Assembly: GCA_946886635.1 (NCBI GenBank)
Contig: CAMPIW010000001.1
Coordinates: 1-28,399 of the forward strand
Direction of reading: 5' to 3'
DNA length: 28,399 bases
From: an uncultured Candidatus Saccharibacteria bacterium
GTDB taxonomy: Bacteria; Patescibacteria; Saccharimonadia; Saccharimonadales; UBA1547
In this document: positions 15,372-23,477 of the stretch, one piece after another
Layout of the letters: every line of letters starts with the position of its first letter
Position numbering within the stretch: position 1 is the stretch's first letter
Notes under the pieces: model-generated
What the model saw: only the letters and a program-made list of their open reading frames with translations
The model's database searches: none
Told to the model about the DNA's origin: nothing
Position numbers and translations under genes: made by a program

Positions 15372-16011
15372 TTTCTTCGTTTGAAACGCGGATAGCCTCT
15401 TTTACGTCATCGTAACGAAAACCCTGACGCATTAAATATGCAATAAGTTTCTGCTCGTCATCATACCGACTCGCCTTTTTTATAAGCATCTTTTGAAGCT
15501 CGTTAGCATCTTCACGCTCGGTATTTTCGAGCGTGCGTTCAATAATAGCTCGGTCTACGCCCTTAGATTGTAGCTCTGTTTGAAGCTTTCGTAGACTACT
15601 TCCCTTTCGAACATTTCGATTTTCTACCCAAAATAGTGCAAACTTTTCGTCATCAATATAGCCTTTCACAGAAAGCCTATCAAAAACGCGTTCTGTTAGC
15701 TCTTTACTTACGCCTTTTCTAATGTCACCCATTTTAGTGCGGGTGTCACGCGTCTTACGATATAAATAATCGCGCATCTCACGCTGACTTCGCGGCCGCA
15801 TTAAAGCGTACTCTAACGAGCGGGTATACAATTTACCAAATTGACTTTCATTCTCTAGTTCAGCTAATTCTTCGGCAGTGTATTCTGCACCAGTTTTAAT
15901 GCCCAGTTCGGCAACCTGAGTAATATCCAGAGAAAACGAGTATTTACCGTCGACAAATACGTTAACGCGGTCTTTATCGCGGAGTTGGGTTTTCAGTGCC
16001 GTGATTTTCAT
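15361..16011 (-). CDS. recX: RecA regulator RecX
   Basis: Modulator that binds the RecA filament and usually limits its growth. The 216 aa show an N-terminal beta-rich extension (as in longer Gram-positive RecX) followed by three-helix repeats: LEYALMRPRSQREMRDYLYRK at about 66-86, VFDRLSVKGYIDDEKFALFWVENR at about 111-134 with the conserved G-Y-(I/L)-(D/N)-D-x-x-(F/Y)-A motif, and LIAYLMRQGFRYDDVKEAI near the end. It starts 17 nt after the recA stop on the same strand, the classic recA-recX order, and has no obvious Shine-Dalgarno of its own. Confidence 0.93.
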   Translation of the reverse strand: MKITALKTQLRDKDRVNVFVDGKYSFSLDITQVAELGIKTGAEYTAEELAELENESQFGKLYTRSLEYALMRPRSQREMRDYLYRKTRDTRTKMGDIRKGVSKELTERVFDRLSVKGYIDDEKFALFWVENRNVRKGSSLRKLQTELQSKGVDRAIIERTLENTEREDANELQKMLIKKASRYDDEQKLIAYLMRQGFRYDDVKEAIRVSNEETNG

Positions 16012-16028
16012 AGAAAACGGCTGACGGA

Positions 16029-17093
16029 TTATTGCTCCGCTTCAGCAACTTTCTGACGGACCTTTTTCTCAATCTCATCGAGAACTTTTGGATTTTCAGT
16101 AAGATATTGCTTAGAAGCTTCGCGACCTTGACCGATTTTACCGTCGCCGTACCCAAACCATGCACCGCTTTTTTCAACAATGTTGTACTGTGTTGCAAGA
16201 TCAAGGACATCACCGGTTCTTGAGATACCTTGGTTATACATGATATCGAACTCAGCCGTACGGAAAGGTGGAGCAATCTTATTCTTCACAATCTTCACCT
16301 TTGTGCGGTTCCCAATTATCTCTTCGCCTGCCTTAATTTGCCCTGTGCGACGAATATCCATACGCACTGATGCGTAGAACTTCAGTGCATTACCACCAGT
16401 GGTCGTTTCTGGGTTACCAAACATAACACCAATTTTCATACGAATTTGGTTGATGAAGATAACAATGGTGTTGCTCTTGTTGATAATACCCGTAAGCTTA
16501 CGGAGCGCTTGGCTCATAAGGCGAGCTTGAAGACCCATGTGACTGTCGCCCATTTCGCCTTCGATTTCGGCCTGCGGAACAAGTGCGGCAACAGAGTCGA
16601 TAACCACAAGGTCCACGGCGCTTGAGCGTACGAGCGTTTCAACAATTTCAAGTGCTTGTTCGCCGTTATCTGGCTGAGCAACAAGAAGATTGTCGGTATC
16701 AACACCGAGGCGACGTGCGTACGCAGGGTCGAGTGCATGTTCAGCGTCAACGAATGCCGCCGTACCACCCGCCTTTTGCATTTCTGCAATTGCGTGAAGA
16801 GTAAGTGTTGTCTTACCAGAAGACTCCGGACCATAGACCTCAACGATACGCCCCTTTGGATATCCTCCACCAAGAGCGATATCAAGACTCAATGCGCCAC
16901 TTCCAATAAGCTCTACGTCAATTGTTTTAGTATCACCAAGTCGGCGAATTGCCCCGTCGCCAAATTGCTTGTTAATTTGTTCTTGTGCAAGCCCTAATGC
17001 TTTTAGCTTTGCTTCGGTTGCTACTTTGGGTTCGGTAGTTTCTGCCTTGGTTGCGTTAAACGCATCGGTTTTATCGGTTTTCTTTGTAGCCAT
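16029..17093 (-). CDS. recA: Recombinase RecA
   Basis: DNA-dependent ATPase for homologous pairing and strand exchange, and coprotease of LexA-type repressors where those exist. The 354 aa include an N-terminal extension rich in Lys, Thr and Glu (about 25 residues), Walker A GPESSGKT at 88-95, Walker [13 protein letters not shown], the conserved [10 protein letters not shown] and [21 protein letters not shown] (L2 loop) motifs, and [12 protein letters not shown]. The ATG at 17093 has a purine-rich Shine-Dalgarno (GAGGGA) directly upstream and a TATAAT box on the minus strand at plus 17119-17124. No Gram-positive or E. coli type LexA box is visible in the 66-bp upstream gap shared with a prepilin gene. 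Confidence 0.98.
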   Translation of the reverse strand: MATKKTDKTDAFNATKAETTEPKVATEAKLKALGLAQEQINKQFGDGAIRRLGDTKTIDVELIGSGALSLDIALGGGYPKGRIVEVYGPESSGKTTLTLHAIAEMQKAGGTAAFVDAEHALDPAYARRLGVDTDNLLVAQPDNGEQALEIVETLVRSSAVDLVVIDSVAALVPQAEIEGEMGDSHMGLQARLMSQALRKLTGIINKSNTIVIFINQIRMKIGVMFGNPETTTGGNALKFYASVRMDIRRTGQIKAGEEIIGNRTKVKIVKNKIAPPFRTAEFDIMYNQGISRTGDVLDLATQYNIVEKSGAWFGYGDGKIGQGREASKQYLTENPKVLDEIEKKVRQKVAEAEQ

Positions 17094-17159
17094 ACTTCCC
17101 TCTCTTTCTCTACATTCTATTATACGCAGACGAATCTTAATTTGCTATAATCTATAGAT
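17094..17159. promoter_or_regulatory. Divergent promoter region, recA and prepilin
   Basis: Minus-strand TATAAT (plus 17119-17124) serves recA and gives a leader of about 20 nt with a Shine-Dalgarno. Plus-strand TATAAT (17146-17151) ends 8 nt before the prepilin ATG with no Shine-Dalgarno. The two genes therefore differ in initiation mode although their -10 boxes lie 21 bp apart. Confidence 0.65.
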
Positions 17160-17555
17160 ATGAAATCATCACGTGGATTTACAATTATTGAACTGCTCGT
17201 CGTTATCGTGTTCATAGCCGTAGCGAGCGTAGTGTTTTTCGTGCAAAAAAATCACGTTGAAGTAGCAGCCCGCGATGAAGCCCGCAAAACTGCTATTAAC
17301 GCAATGTATTATTCACTTGAAGAGGTGTACTTCGCTGAGAACGCAGCGTATCCTCGAACAATTAATGCCGAAACACTCCCGTCAGTAGACCCGGCCCTCT
17401 TCACAGATCCTAATGGCGTAAAAATTGGTGAAAGCGCAAGTAATTACCGCTACGAGGGTCTTAATTGCAATGGTGACAGCTGCCAAAGCTACAAACTCCG
17501 AACTATTCTTGAAAATGAAGATGACTATGTTAAAAAGAGTCGCGACAACTCTTAA
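17160..17555 (+). CDS. Type IV prepilin-like protein, small
   Basis: A 131-aa pilin-like protein. The leader MKSSRG ends at Gly6; cleavage before FTIIELLVVIVFIAVASVVFF leaves mature Glu5 (precursor Glu11), the residue needed for pilin assembly. The amphipathic helix continues with RDEARKTAINAMYYSLEEVYF, and the small head has two cysteines (CNGDSC). It is shorter than the pilin at 6106 and could be a minor pilin or a pseudopilin for DNA uptake; this is inference. It is transcribed away from recA and ends 6 bp from the convergent PH-domain gene. Confidence 0.87.
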   Translation: MKSSRGFTIIELLVVIVFIAVASVVFFVQKNHVEVAARDEARKTAINAMYYSLEEVYFAENAAYPRTINAETLPSVDPALFTDPNGVKIGESASNYRYEGLNCNGDSCQSYKLRTILENEDDYVKKSRDNS

Positions 17556-17560
17556 ATAAC

Positions 17561-18304
17561 TTAGCTTTCGTCGACCGGGCGCCCATTCTTGAACGCCTCA
17601 ACCGCATTGTTTAGCCGAGCAATGTGGTTTTTTGGGCTCGCTACATAACTAAATCGATACGTCGTTTCATCTCCTTCGGTGCTAAGACGAATATCACCAT
17701 AATCGAGCACTTGTTGCAAAATACCGTGTTGCGTGTAGCTTGCATCTTCAATGCTACTCAAACTCACCGTTTGCTCTTGTCTAGAAAAGAGTGATGTCTG
17801 AATTTCCTGAATAACACTTTCGTTTGTTAAAAAGAACCGATTATTCACATACACGTAGTACGAAACAAACATTCCAAGCGCCACAATGGCAACAAAAATC
17901 CAAACAGGGGCCGCAATTCCTCCGACGGTAGCGAGCGCACCGGTTACTGCAAATTTTTCAGCTATTACATCGTAATTAAAGAATAGCGCGAGCGCCAAGC
18001 TAATAAGGAGTGTTCCCGCAGTCAGTGGCAATATAAGACCAATTGGATGGCGACGCACCGCGGTAATAACATACTCACCGGTACTTAAATTGAGCAACGG
18101 ATATTGTTGCTTTGAATGCGCGTGCAATCGTTGGCGCTCGGCACTCATAACTGGCTTTTCAGGTTCAAGAGGACGGGCTACGTGGACGACGGTAGTGGCT
18201 TGAGTATCTGCTGGAGGATGCGCGTAGAGTGGCTGACCCTTTGCATCATAAGCAACTGGTTGTGGCGATGGATTCGCGTTAGGGTCGTTAGGCTGTTCGT
18301 TCAT
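17561..18304 (-). CDS. Bacterial PH-domain membrane protein
   Basis: A 247-aa protein: a Pro/Gln-rich soluble N-terminus (about 1-80), two transmembrane helices (about 88-109 and 127-152), then a bPH2-type domain beginning YYVYVNNRFFLTNESVIQEIQTSLFSRQEQTVSLSSIEDASY, the usual pattern of YdbS/YdbT-like proteins (a Y-x-x-T-(D/N)-x-R-(I/V) step, then a helix-breaking 'xLxxIxDV'-like strand) and ending in RLNNAVEAF. Function of the family is unknown. TATAAT on the minus strand (plus 18311-18316) ends 6 nt before its ATG and no Shine-Dalgarno is present, so a leaderless mRNA is predicted. It follows ruvB by 20 nt. Confidence 0.8.
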   Translation of the reverse strand: MNEQPNDPNANPSPQPVAYDAKGQPLYAHPPADTQATTVVHVARPLEPEKPVMSAERQRLHAHSKQQYPLLNLSTGEYVITAVRRHPIGLILPLTAGTLLISLALALFFNYDVIAEKFAVTGALATVGGIAAPVWIFVAIVALGMFVSYYVYVNNRFFLTNESVIQEIQTSLFSRQEQTVSLSSIEDASYTQHGILQQVLDYGDIRLSTEGDETTYRFSYVASPKNHIARLNNAVEAFKNGRPVDES

Positions 18305-18324
18305 ACTTGTATTATAGCAAGCTT

Positions 18325-19338
18325 TTAGTCTTCATTAGGTGTGCGCTTTAGGTGTGTAAACGCCCGTGGTGTGGCGCGACGACCACGAGGTGTGCGCTCA
18401 ATTAGTCCAACTTGTAGCAAATAGGGCTCATAAAAGTCTTCGATTGTACTTGCCTCGTCGCCCGTTAATGCAGCAAGGGTTGTGAGTCCAACCGGATTCA
18501 CCCCATACATTTCAATCATGCGAAGCAATAAATTACGATCACCCGCATCAAGGCCAAGTTCATCAATTTCAAGGAGGGTTAATGCTTTCGTACTAATAAC
18601 AGTATCGATAATGCCATCGCCATTAACATCGGCGTAATCACGAACACGCTTCAAAAGACGATTGGCGATCCGAGGGGTCAAACGGGCACGGGTAGAAAGT
18701 AAGCTCGCTGCATGTTCGTCGATTTTTGTACCAAGAATATCAGCTGCGCGGCTAATAATTCGCGATATCTCTTCGGGAGTATAAAATTCGAGCCTGTATA
18801 TATGCCCAAACCTATCACGAAGTGGAGCGGCTAAGGCACCGGTTCGGGTAGTTGCCCCAATAACGGTAAATTTAGGCAAATCAAGACGAACACTCCGTGC
18901 ACCCGGCCCTTTTCCAATCATAATATCGAGCTTGTAGTCTTCCATAGCTGCATAAAGAACTTCTTCGACCGTCCGGCTAAGACGATGGATTTCATCGATA
19001 AATAAAATGTCGCCATCCACCAAACTAGTAAGGATACTCGCCAGGTCAGCAGCCCGTTCGATCGCCGGCCCAGCCGTAACACGAATATTCGCACCCATTT
19101 CGCGTGCAATAACCGTTGCCATCGTTGTCTTCCCTAACCCTGGTGGGCCATACAGGAGAATGTGATCAAGCGGGTCTTCGCGTTTTTTAGCAGCATCAAT
19201 AGCAAGCTTAAGGTTAAGCTTTAACCGGTCTTGTCCAACGTATTCTGCAAAAGATTGTGGGCGAAGACTTACTTCGATTATTTGTTCTTCGTTATCCTCA
19301 TCGTGGTTTGAAGTATCAACAATGCGTTCGATTGCCAT
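18325..19338 (-). CDS. ruvB: Holliday junction branch migration helicase RuvB
   Basis: AAA+ motor that drives branch migration with RuvA. The 337-aa length matches the family. Motifs: [11 protein letters not shown] near 26-36, Walker A GPPGLGKT at 64-71, Walker [12 protein letters not shown] (about 109-119), sensor [19 protein letters not shown] with the arginine finger region, and the winged-helix end [22 protein letters not shown]. It starts 4 nt after the ruvA stop, with GAGGGG about 8 nt upstream of the ATG, so the two are co-translated. Confidence 0.98.
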   Translation of the reverse strand: MAIERIVDTSNHDEDNEEQIIEVSLRPQSFAEYVGQDRLKLNLKLAIDAAKKREDPLDHILLYGPPGLGKTTMATVIAREMGANIRVTAGPAIERAADLASILTSLVDGDILFIDEIHRLSRTVEEVLYAAMEDYKLDIMIGKGPGARSVRLDLPKFTVIGATTRTGALAAPLRDRFGHIYRLEFYTPEEISRIISRAADILGTKIDEHAASLLSTRARLTPRIANRLLKRVRDYADVNGDGIIDTVISTKALTLLEIDELGLDAGDRNLLLRMIEMYGVNPVGLTTLAALTGDEASTIEDFYEPYLLQVGLIERTPRGRRATPRAFTHLKRTPNED

Positions 19339-19342
19339 AATT

Positions 19343-19912
19343 TTAACCCCTCAATGCCATGGTTACACGCTCGGCAGTCGTCATATCTTTTGGTACGTTT
19401 TCGAGTGCGACCTGCGCATCGTTTAACGTATATCCAAGCGCCATAAGTGCCTCAAGAGCTTCGTCGCCAGCAGGTACATGCGAAGCGCCACTTGCCTGTG
19501 CAACAGTTACCGCAAGCCCAACCTTGTCTGATAAATCAACTACGACGCGCTCTGCGATTTTTTTGCCAACACCGTTTGCTTTTGCAACAAATCCGCTATC
19601 GCCACTAGCAATCGCGTTTCGGACCGCCTCACTTTCACCAACAGACAAAATAGCTAATGCCGCTTTTGGTCCAACCCCCTGCACCGTAATAAGTAGTTCG
19701 AAAAGTTTTTTGGCAGTTAGCGAAGAGAAGCCAAATAAGTCTTGAGATTGTTCCCGAATGTGATGGTACGTATAAAACTTAACAGGTTCACCAAGTGTTG
19801 TTTGATCGAAATCGCCCAGTGCGACTTGCACTTCATATCCAATGCCATGTACGTCGACAATGACAGAATTCCCAAACTTTTCGGCAACAACACCAGATAC
19901 ATGCGCAATCAT
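19343..19912 (-). CDS. ruvA: Holliday junction DNA helicase subunit RuvA
   Basis: Tetrameric protein that holds the four-way junction and loads RuvB. The 189 aa include the N-terminal OB fold ([12 protein letters not shown]...[12 protein letters not shown]), tandem helix-hairpin-helix motifs ([45 protein letters not shown]), and the flexible linker leading to the RuvB-binding domain III ([20 protein letters not shown]). GATAAT on the minus strand (plus 19920-19925) ends 7 nt before the ATG with no Shine-Dalgarno: predicted leaderless. ruvB follows immediately. Confidence 0.97.
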   Translation of the reverse strand: MIAHVSGVVAEKFGNSVIVDVHGIGYEVQVALGDFDQTTLGEPVKFYTYHHIREQSQDLFGFSSLTAKKLFELLITVQGVGPKAALAILSVGESEAVRNAIASGDSGFVAKANGVGKKIAERVVVDLSDKVGLAVTVAQASGASHVPAGDEALEALMALGYTLNDAQVALENVPKDMTTAERVTMALRG

Positions 19913-19997
19913 TACTTCTATTATCGCACATTGACCTCCGATGGACTACAGCAAGATTTTCATGCTCAAATTTCATACTAATTACATTCTCTTTTTC

Positions 19998-20003
19998 TAT
20001 AGT
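19998..20003 (+). promoter_or_regulatory. -10 box of the transposase-like gene
   Basis: TATAGT ends 7 nt before the ATG at 20011. It decides the start: the in-frame GTG at 20002 lies inside this box and would not be transcribed. Confidence 0.5.
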
Positions 20004-20010
20004 GAGATAT

Positions 20011-20610
20011 ATGAAGAAGCAAACGAAATCATACGGGTACTATTTCATTACTCTACACACGCCTGAGTCGCGGCGGCTACTGCAAACTAATAATGAGCGC
20101 GCCTTTATTATCTCGCAGCTACAAGATTTATTAAGCCCACGGCTATTTGTTGATGCGGTACCAGCGCACAAACAACTTGCTTCATGTATCGACCTTCTCT
20201 CGTTTTCTATCACCGCCAAGTCTATTCATTTACTGGTATTTACTATCGATGCTTCGATTGCTTCGCACTTCGCCGGACATCTCAATGCTCGGCTTATGCA
20301 GTATCGGTCTGAGTACCAACCATCGCCTTTAGCAACACCCAAGCCACATATTCAAATGAAAAAGTTACGCGGGCCGCATCACGCCTTAACACGTTCGGTT
20401 GAAATGCACAGTTTACACGAAGATTGGGAATACGATCGTTATTCAAGTATTGGATTTTATCTGCACGATCGACGCGGCGATTGGATGCGTTTATGGCGAT
20501 TAACGCGGCTATACGGTAACGACAGCAGCAGCTACCGGCTATTGGTTGAAGAAAAAATCGGGCAACGAGCCATGAATACCCGCTCTATACTTCGTTTGTT
20601 CGCTTCATGA
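20011..20610 (+). CDS. Degenerate REP-associated (Y1/HUH) transposase-like protein
   Basis: A 199-aa protein with the layout of REP-associated tyrosine transposases: an opening strand GYYFITLHTPESRRLL, then SFSITAKSIHLLVFTID in the place of the family's YVLMPNHVHLLV, and a C-terminal EDWEYDRYSSIGFYLHDRRGDW resembling the 'W-x-Y-SS-Y-x-x-Y' end. The first His of the HUH pair is replaced (SIH), so metal-dependent nicking is doubtful. It lies on the strand opposite to ruvA and ruvC, between them, and its 3' end overlaps ruvC by 26 bp. It has its own promoter at the start codon, so it is probably expressed. No flanking inverted repeats were seen. It may be a domesticated remnant; the family call is tentative. 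Confidence 0.6.
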   Translation: MKKQTKSYGYYFITLHTPESRRLLQTNNERAFIISQLQDLLSPRLFVDAVPAHKQLASCIDLLSFSITAKSIHLLVFTIDASIASHFAGHLNARLMQYRSEYQPSPLATPKPHIQMKKLRGPHHALTRSVEMHSLHEDWEYDRYSSIGFYLHDRRGDWMRLWRLTRLYGNDSSSYRLLVEEKIGQRAMNTRSILRLFAS

Positions 20611-21076
20611 CCGCATACGTAATTGCAGCGGCAAGTGCATCAGCACAGTCGTCGGGTTTTGGCACTTCCTTAAGGCCTAGTTGGACTCGGACCATCTCTT
20701 GAACCTGTTTTTTATCTGCCTTTCCGTACCCTGTAAGGGTTTGTTTGATTTGTGGCGGTGTATATTCAAATATAGGCATGCCGTGCAAGCGTGCGGCAAG
20801 TATAGCTACGCCCCGCGCCTCGGCTACCGTCATTGCAGTGGTAATGTTGCGTGAAAAGAAGAGTTTTTCAATCGAGCAAACATCTGGCTTGTTTGTTTCA
20901 ATAATCTCCGTCAAGCTTTTAAATATATCTTCAAGTCGTTCATCATGCGGGGTGTGCGGAGCCGTGCGCACAACGCCGGCGTCGATCATGGTAAATGATC
21001 CTGTTCGCATATCGTCAACTTCAACAACTCCAAACCCAAGAATACCAGTGCCGGGATCAATTCCAAGAATTCTCAT
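20585..21076 (-). CDS. ruvC: Holliday junction resolvase RuvC
   Basis: Endonuclease that resolves Holliday junctions. The 163 aa carry the expected acidic residues: Asp7 in MRILGIDPGTGILGFG, Glu70 in CSIEKLFFSRN, and Asp143 and Asp146 in PDDCADALAAA. A TATACT box on the minus strand (plus 21083-21088) ends 6 nt before the ATG; the six bases between read AGGGGT, which is too close to the start to act as a normal Shine-Dalgarno if transcription starts at the ATG. It sits 14 nt after the lamin-tail protein gene and overlaps the convergent transposase-like gene. Confidence 0.97.
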   Translation of the reverse strand: MRILGIDPGTGILGFGVVEVDDMRTGSFTMIDAGVVRTAPHTPHDERLEDIFKSLTEIIETNKPDVCSIEKLFFSRNITTAMTVAEARGVAILAARLHGMPIFEYTPPQIKQTLTGYGKADKKQVQEMVRVQLGLKEVPKPDDCADALAAAITYAVMKRTNEV

Positions 21077-21090
21077 ACCCCTAGTATAGG

Positions 21091-22599
21091 TTAGTCGGTA
21101 CGCTTCGCAAATGGAGCCTTTACTTTAGCCCACAGCACAAGTAGCTCTTGGCGCCATTCCCATACCGCATATCCAAGTATCAGCGCGATAATTATGGCAA
21201 TTGCAGCCCAGTAATACCATCTAAGTGTAGTGTCGTTTTTTGTTTGAACACCGGCCACTCCAAACCCTGCACTCGACATCTTAACGATATTTCGACATCG
21301 GTTGGTTTCTGGGTTGCGTTCTTGCCCCTCTTTGCACGGCTTTGGTGCTGTAGCTACGGCAATGGTTCGACATCGGTTGGTTTCGGGGTTTCTTTCTTGG
21401 TTTGCCTTACACGGCGTAAGCGTAGGAGTTTTTGAACTAAGCAACTTACACCTTCCTGTTTCGGGGTTGCGGAACTGATTAGACGCACACGGTTTTCGCT
21501 CTTTGTTGGTCGCAGTTTCACTTGGCGGCTCTTCGGCTACTTCGACGAGCATAGCGTTAGCCATACCTGGTGTTGCTGGCTTGGTATACCGCCAAACCCC
21601 CTCAATATACGCCCACGCATAATCATCCTTAGCCAGGGTGTAATCAACCGGCTCACCTATCGCCGCATCGCCGTTCATTAGCTGTACCCGACCCGTAGTA
21701 TTGACCAACGTATAGCCCATTGCTTGGTTCGTAAGGATGATGTACCCTTTTGGCAAAATTGTCATTCCAGCAGGTAGTGGGTACGATTTTACCGTATCAA
21801 GCCCTACAAGAAGCACCCATCCATCAAGGAGTATTTCATCGTGGTCATTAGGGTTGTAGAGCTCGATAAATTCATTGCCTATATCAACACCAGCTGGATT
21901 GGCTAATATTTCTGTAATTATTGGTGGAAGTAGTGTTCCGACGTCGGTACCTGTATCTGTGTCAGTTTCAGTATCGGTGTCGGTACCAGCCTCATTATCG
22001 TCATCAATCAACTCACTACGCACCACAATGGTATCCATCGGCGGGTATATTCGGGCCTCGGCAGTTGGATTTGCCGTGGCATATATATCGGGACCAACCA
22101 TAACTTTTACGCGGATAAGCATTTTATCTGGAGCGATTGCGTTGTCCCATGACACAACATCAGATATCTCGTCCATCTCGTTAAGAAGCATGAGGGTGTC
22201 ACCGCTATTTACAATACTGCCGCTCGATTGGTTTGTAACCTCATACATAATTGTGTACTCGCCATCCACTATCCCACCCAAAGCAGCATCTCTAGAAACC
22301 AACACTGAGTACCCGTAAGCTGGTATGTAATACCGTTCGTTTTCTAGGGTATTTTGCGAGACATAACAAGCAAACTCTACGTTATTTTTATTTACCAAAC
22401 ACCAATCTGTTACGTCTACCTCGATGTTTGAATTGTTGTAGAGTGCCACGTATTCGTCTCGTGCGCCTATTTCGCCCGAGGCTTGAACGTGTGTAATAAT
22501 GATGCTATTTTGTGCTGAAGAAGCGTGCGTAGGGGTTACGCACGCACTACCTGCGCAAACTACCAAACCCAAAAATAGTCCACATATCTTCTTCAGCAT
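21091..22599 (-). CDS. Secreted, membrane-anchored lamin-tail domain surface protein with Cys-RNPET-Cys repeats
   Basis: A 502-aa surface protein. A signal peptide (about 1-27) is followed by two lamin-tail-like domains (about 30-190 and 225-345; the second starts PPIITEILANPAGVDIGNEFIELYNP), joined by an Asp/Thr-rich linker (about 199-221). Then come three repeats with a C-x12-C core, each containing RNPETxRC (residues 371-384, 397-410, 422-435; DNA 21295-21489), a transmembrane helix (about 461-480) and a basic cytoplasmic tail. Lamin-tail domains occur in secreted nucleases and in cell-surface proteins; no nuclease motif is present here. The start at 22599 is preferred over 22620 because a TATACT box (plus 22607-22612) ends 7 nt before it. 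It lies between yebC and ruvC. Likely an adhesin or envelope protein; function unknown. Confidence 0.8.
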   Translation of the reverse strand: MLKKICGLFLGLVVCAGSACVTPTHASSAQNSIIITHVQASGEIGARDEYVALYNNSNIEVDVTDWCLVNKNNVEFACYVSQNTLENERYYIPAYGYSVLVSRDAALGGIVDGEYTIMYEVTNQSSGSIVNSGDTLMLLNEMDEISDVVSWDNAIAPDKMLIRVKVMVGPDIYATANPTAEARIYPPMDTIVVRSELIDDDNEAGTDTDTETDTDTGTDVGTLLPPIITEILANPAGVDIGNEFIELYNPNDHDEILLDGWVLLVGLDTVKSYPLPAGMTILPKGYIILTNQAMGYTLVNTTGRVQLMNGDAAIGEPVDYTLAKDDYAWAYIEGVWRYTKPATPGMANAMLVEVAEEPPSETATNKERKPCASNQFRNPETGRCKLLSSKTPTLTPCKANQERNPETNRCRTIAVATAPKPCKEGQERNPETNRCRNIVKMSSAGFGVAGVQTKNDTTLRWYYWAAIAIIIALILGYAVWEWRQELLVLWAKVKAPFAKRTD

Positions 22600-22653
22600 G
22601 CTTCTTAGTATAAAAACCAACTATTAACTTCTCATTGAATCGCAAAGTGAAAT

Positions 22654-22677
22654 AAAAAAACCTCGCTAGAGCGAGGT
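22654..22677 (-). terminator. Rho-independent terminator of yebC
   Basis: On the minus strand, CCTCGCT and AGCGAGG (22661-22676) form a seven-base stem with a tiny loop, followed by seven Ts (plus 22654-22660). It lies 19 nt after the yebC stop and separates yebC from the lamin-tail gene. Confidence 0.88.
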
Positions 22678-22695
22678 AATTTAAAGTATTAAAGC

Positions 22696-23415
22696 CTACT
22701 CTTCAACTTGAATATCGGCATTTGTGTGTACATTTGTGACGTCATCGTGATCGTCGATTGCATCCATCACCTTTAGTACCTTATCGGCAACTTCTTGGTC
22801 AGTAATGACGACAGGCGCACTCGGTACATACTGAAGTTCAGCACTCGTAACTTCGAGACCCGCCTCAATAATCGCTGTGCGAACTTTTGCGAGATCTTTT
22901 TGGTCGGTGTATACAGTGATGCCGTCGTCTTCTTCAACGGCATCTTCAGCACCAGCATCGAGTACCGTTAAAAGAGCATCTTCACCTGTAGCTGTAACGG
23001 TAATAACACCTTTGCGTGCAAACTGGAACATAACGCTCCCGGCGTCGGCAATACGACCACCGTTTTTCGCGAGCGCGTTACGAACCTCAGGGAAGGTGCG
23101 ATTTCGATTGTCAGTTGCGGTTTCGATAATAATACCAACCCCACCAGGGCCCATTGCTTCGTACGTAATTTCTTCCAGCTGTGCAGCATTTTTATCACTC
23201 ACCCGATAGATAGCAAGTTGAATGTTAGATACTGGCATATTTGCCTGTTTAGCTTTTTCAATAGCCATCGCTAAAGCTGAGTTCATTGTTGGATCGGTAC
23301 CACTCCGGGCAGCTATCGCAATTTGGTTACCAATTTTAGTGAAAACCGCGCCACGCTTTGCGTCTTTTGCACCTTTTTCACGCTTAATAGTTGACCATTT
23401 ACTGTGTCCAGACAT
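22696..23415 (-). CDS. yebC: YebC/TACO1-family protein
   Basis: A 239-aa member of the YebC family (Pfam Transcrip_reg), proteins first described as transcription regulators and more recently linked to relief of ribosome stalling at proline runs. The start MSGHSKWSTIKREKGAKDAKRG is diagnostic, followed by FTKIGNQIAIAARSG, YEAMGPGGVGIIIETATDNRNRT and VMFQFARKGVI. The length is normal. The ATG at 23415 has GGAGT 7 nt upstream and a TATAAT box on the minus strand at plus 23455-23460 (leader about 33 nt). yebC upstream of ruvC and ruvA is a conserved bacterial neighbourhood, here interrupted by the lamin-tail gene. Confidence 0.96.
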   Translation of the reverse strand: MSGHSKWSTIKREKGAKDAKRGAVFTKIGNQIAIAARSGTDPTMNSALAMAIEKAKQANMPVSNIQLAIYRVSDKNAAQLEEITYEAMGPGGVGIIIETATDNRNRTFPEVRNALAKNGGRIADAGSVMFQFARKGVITVTATGEDALLTVLDAGAEDAVEEDDGITVYTDQKDLAKVRTAIIEAGLEVTSAELQYVPSAPVVITDQEVADKVLKVMDAIDDHDDVTNVHTNADIQVEE

Positions 23416-23477
23416 AGCAAGAACTCCGTTTACATTTCTATCCCAATTACTGTTATTATATCACTTTTAACCCTTGT

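Noticed and set aside
17094..17159. Possible LexA (SOS) box before recA
   Set aside because: No GAAC-N4-GTTC or CTGT-N8-ACAG pattern is present in the gap, and no lexA gene is in the window.
20002..20010. GTG start for the transposase-like gene
   Set aside because: The GTG lies within the TATAGT -10 box (19998-20003), so a transcript from that promoter would not include it; the ATG at 20011 is preferred.
21934..22005. Short tandem repeats that look like a repeat array
   Set aside because: The period is three to six bases and encodes an Asp/Thr-rich linker of the lamin-tail protein; there are no spacers and no cas genes, so it is not CRISPR.
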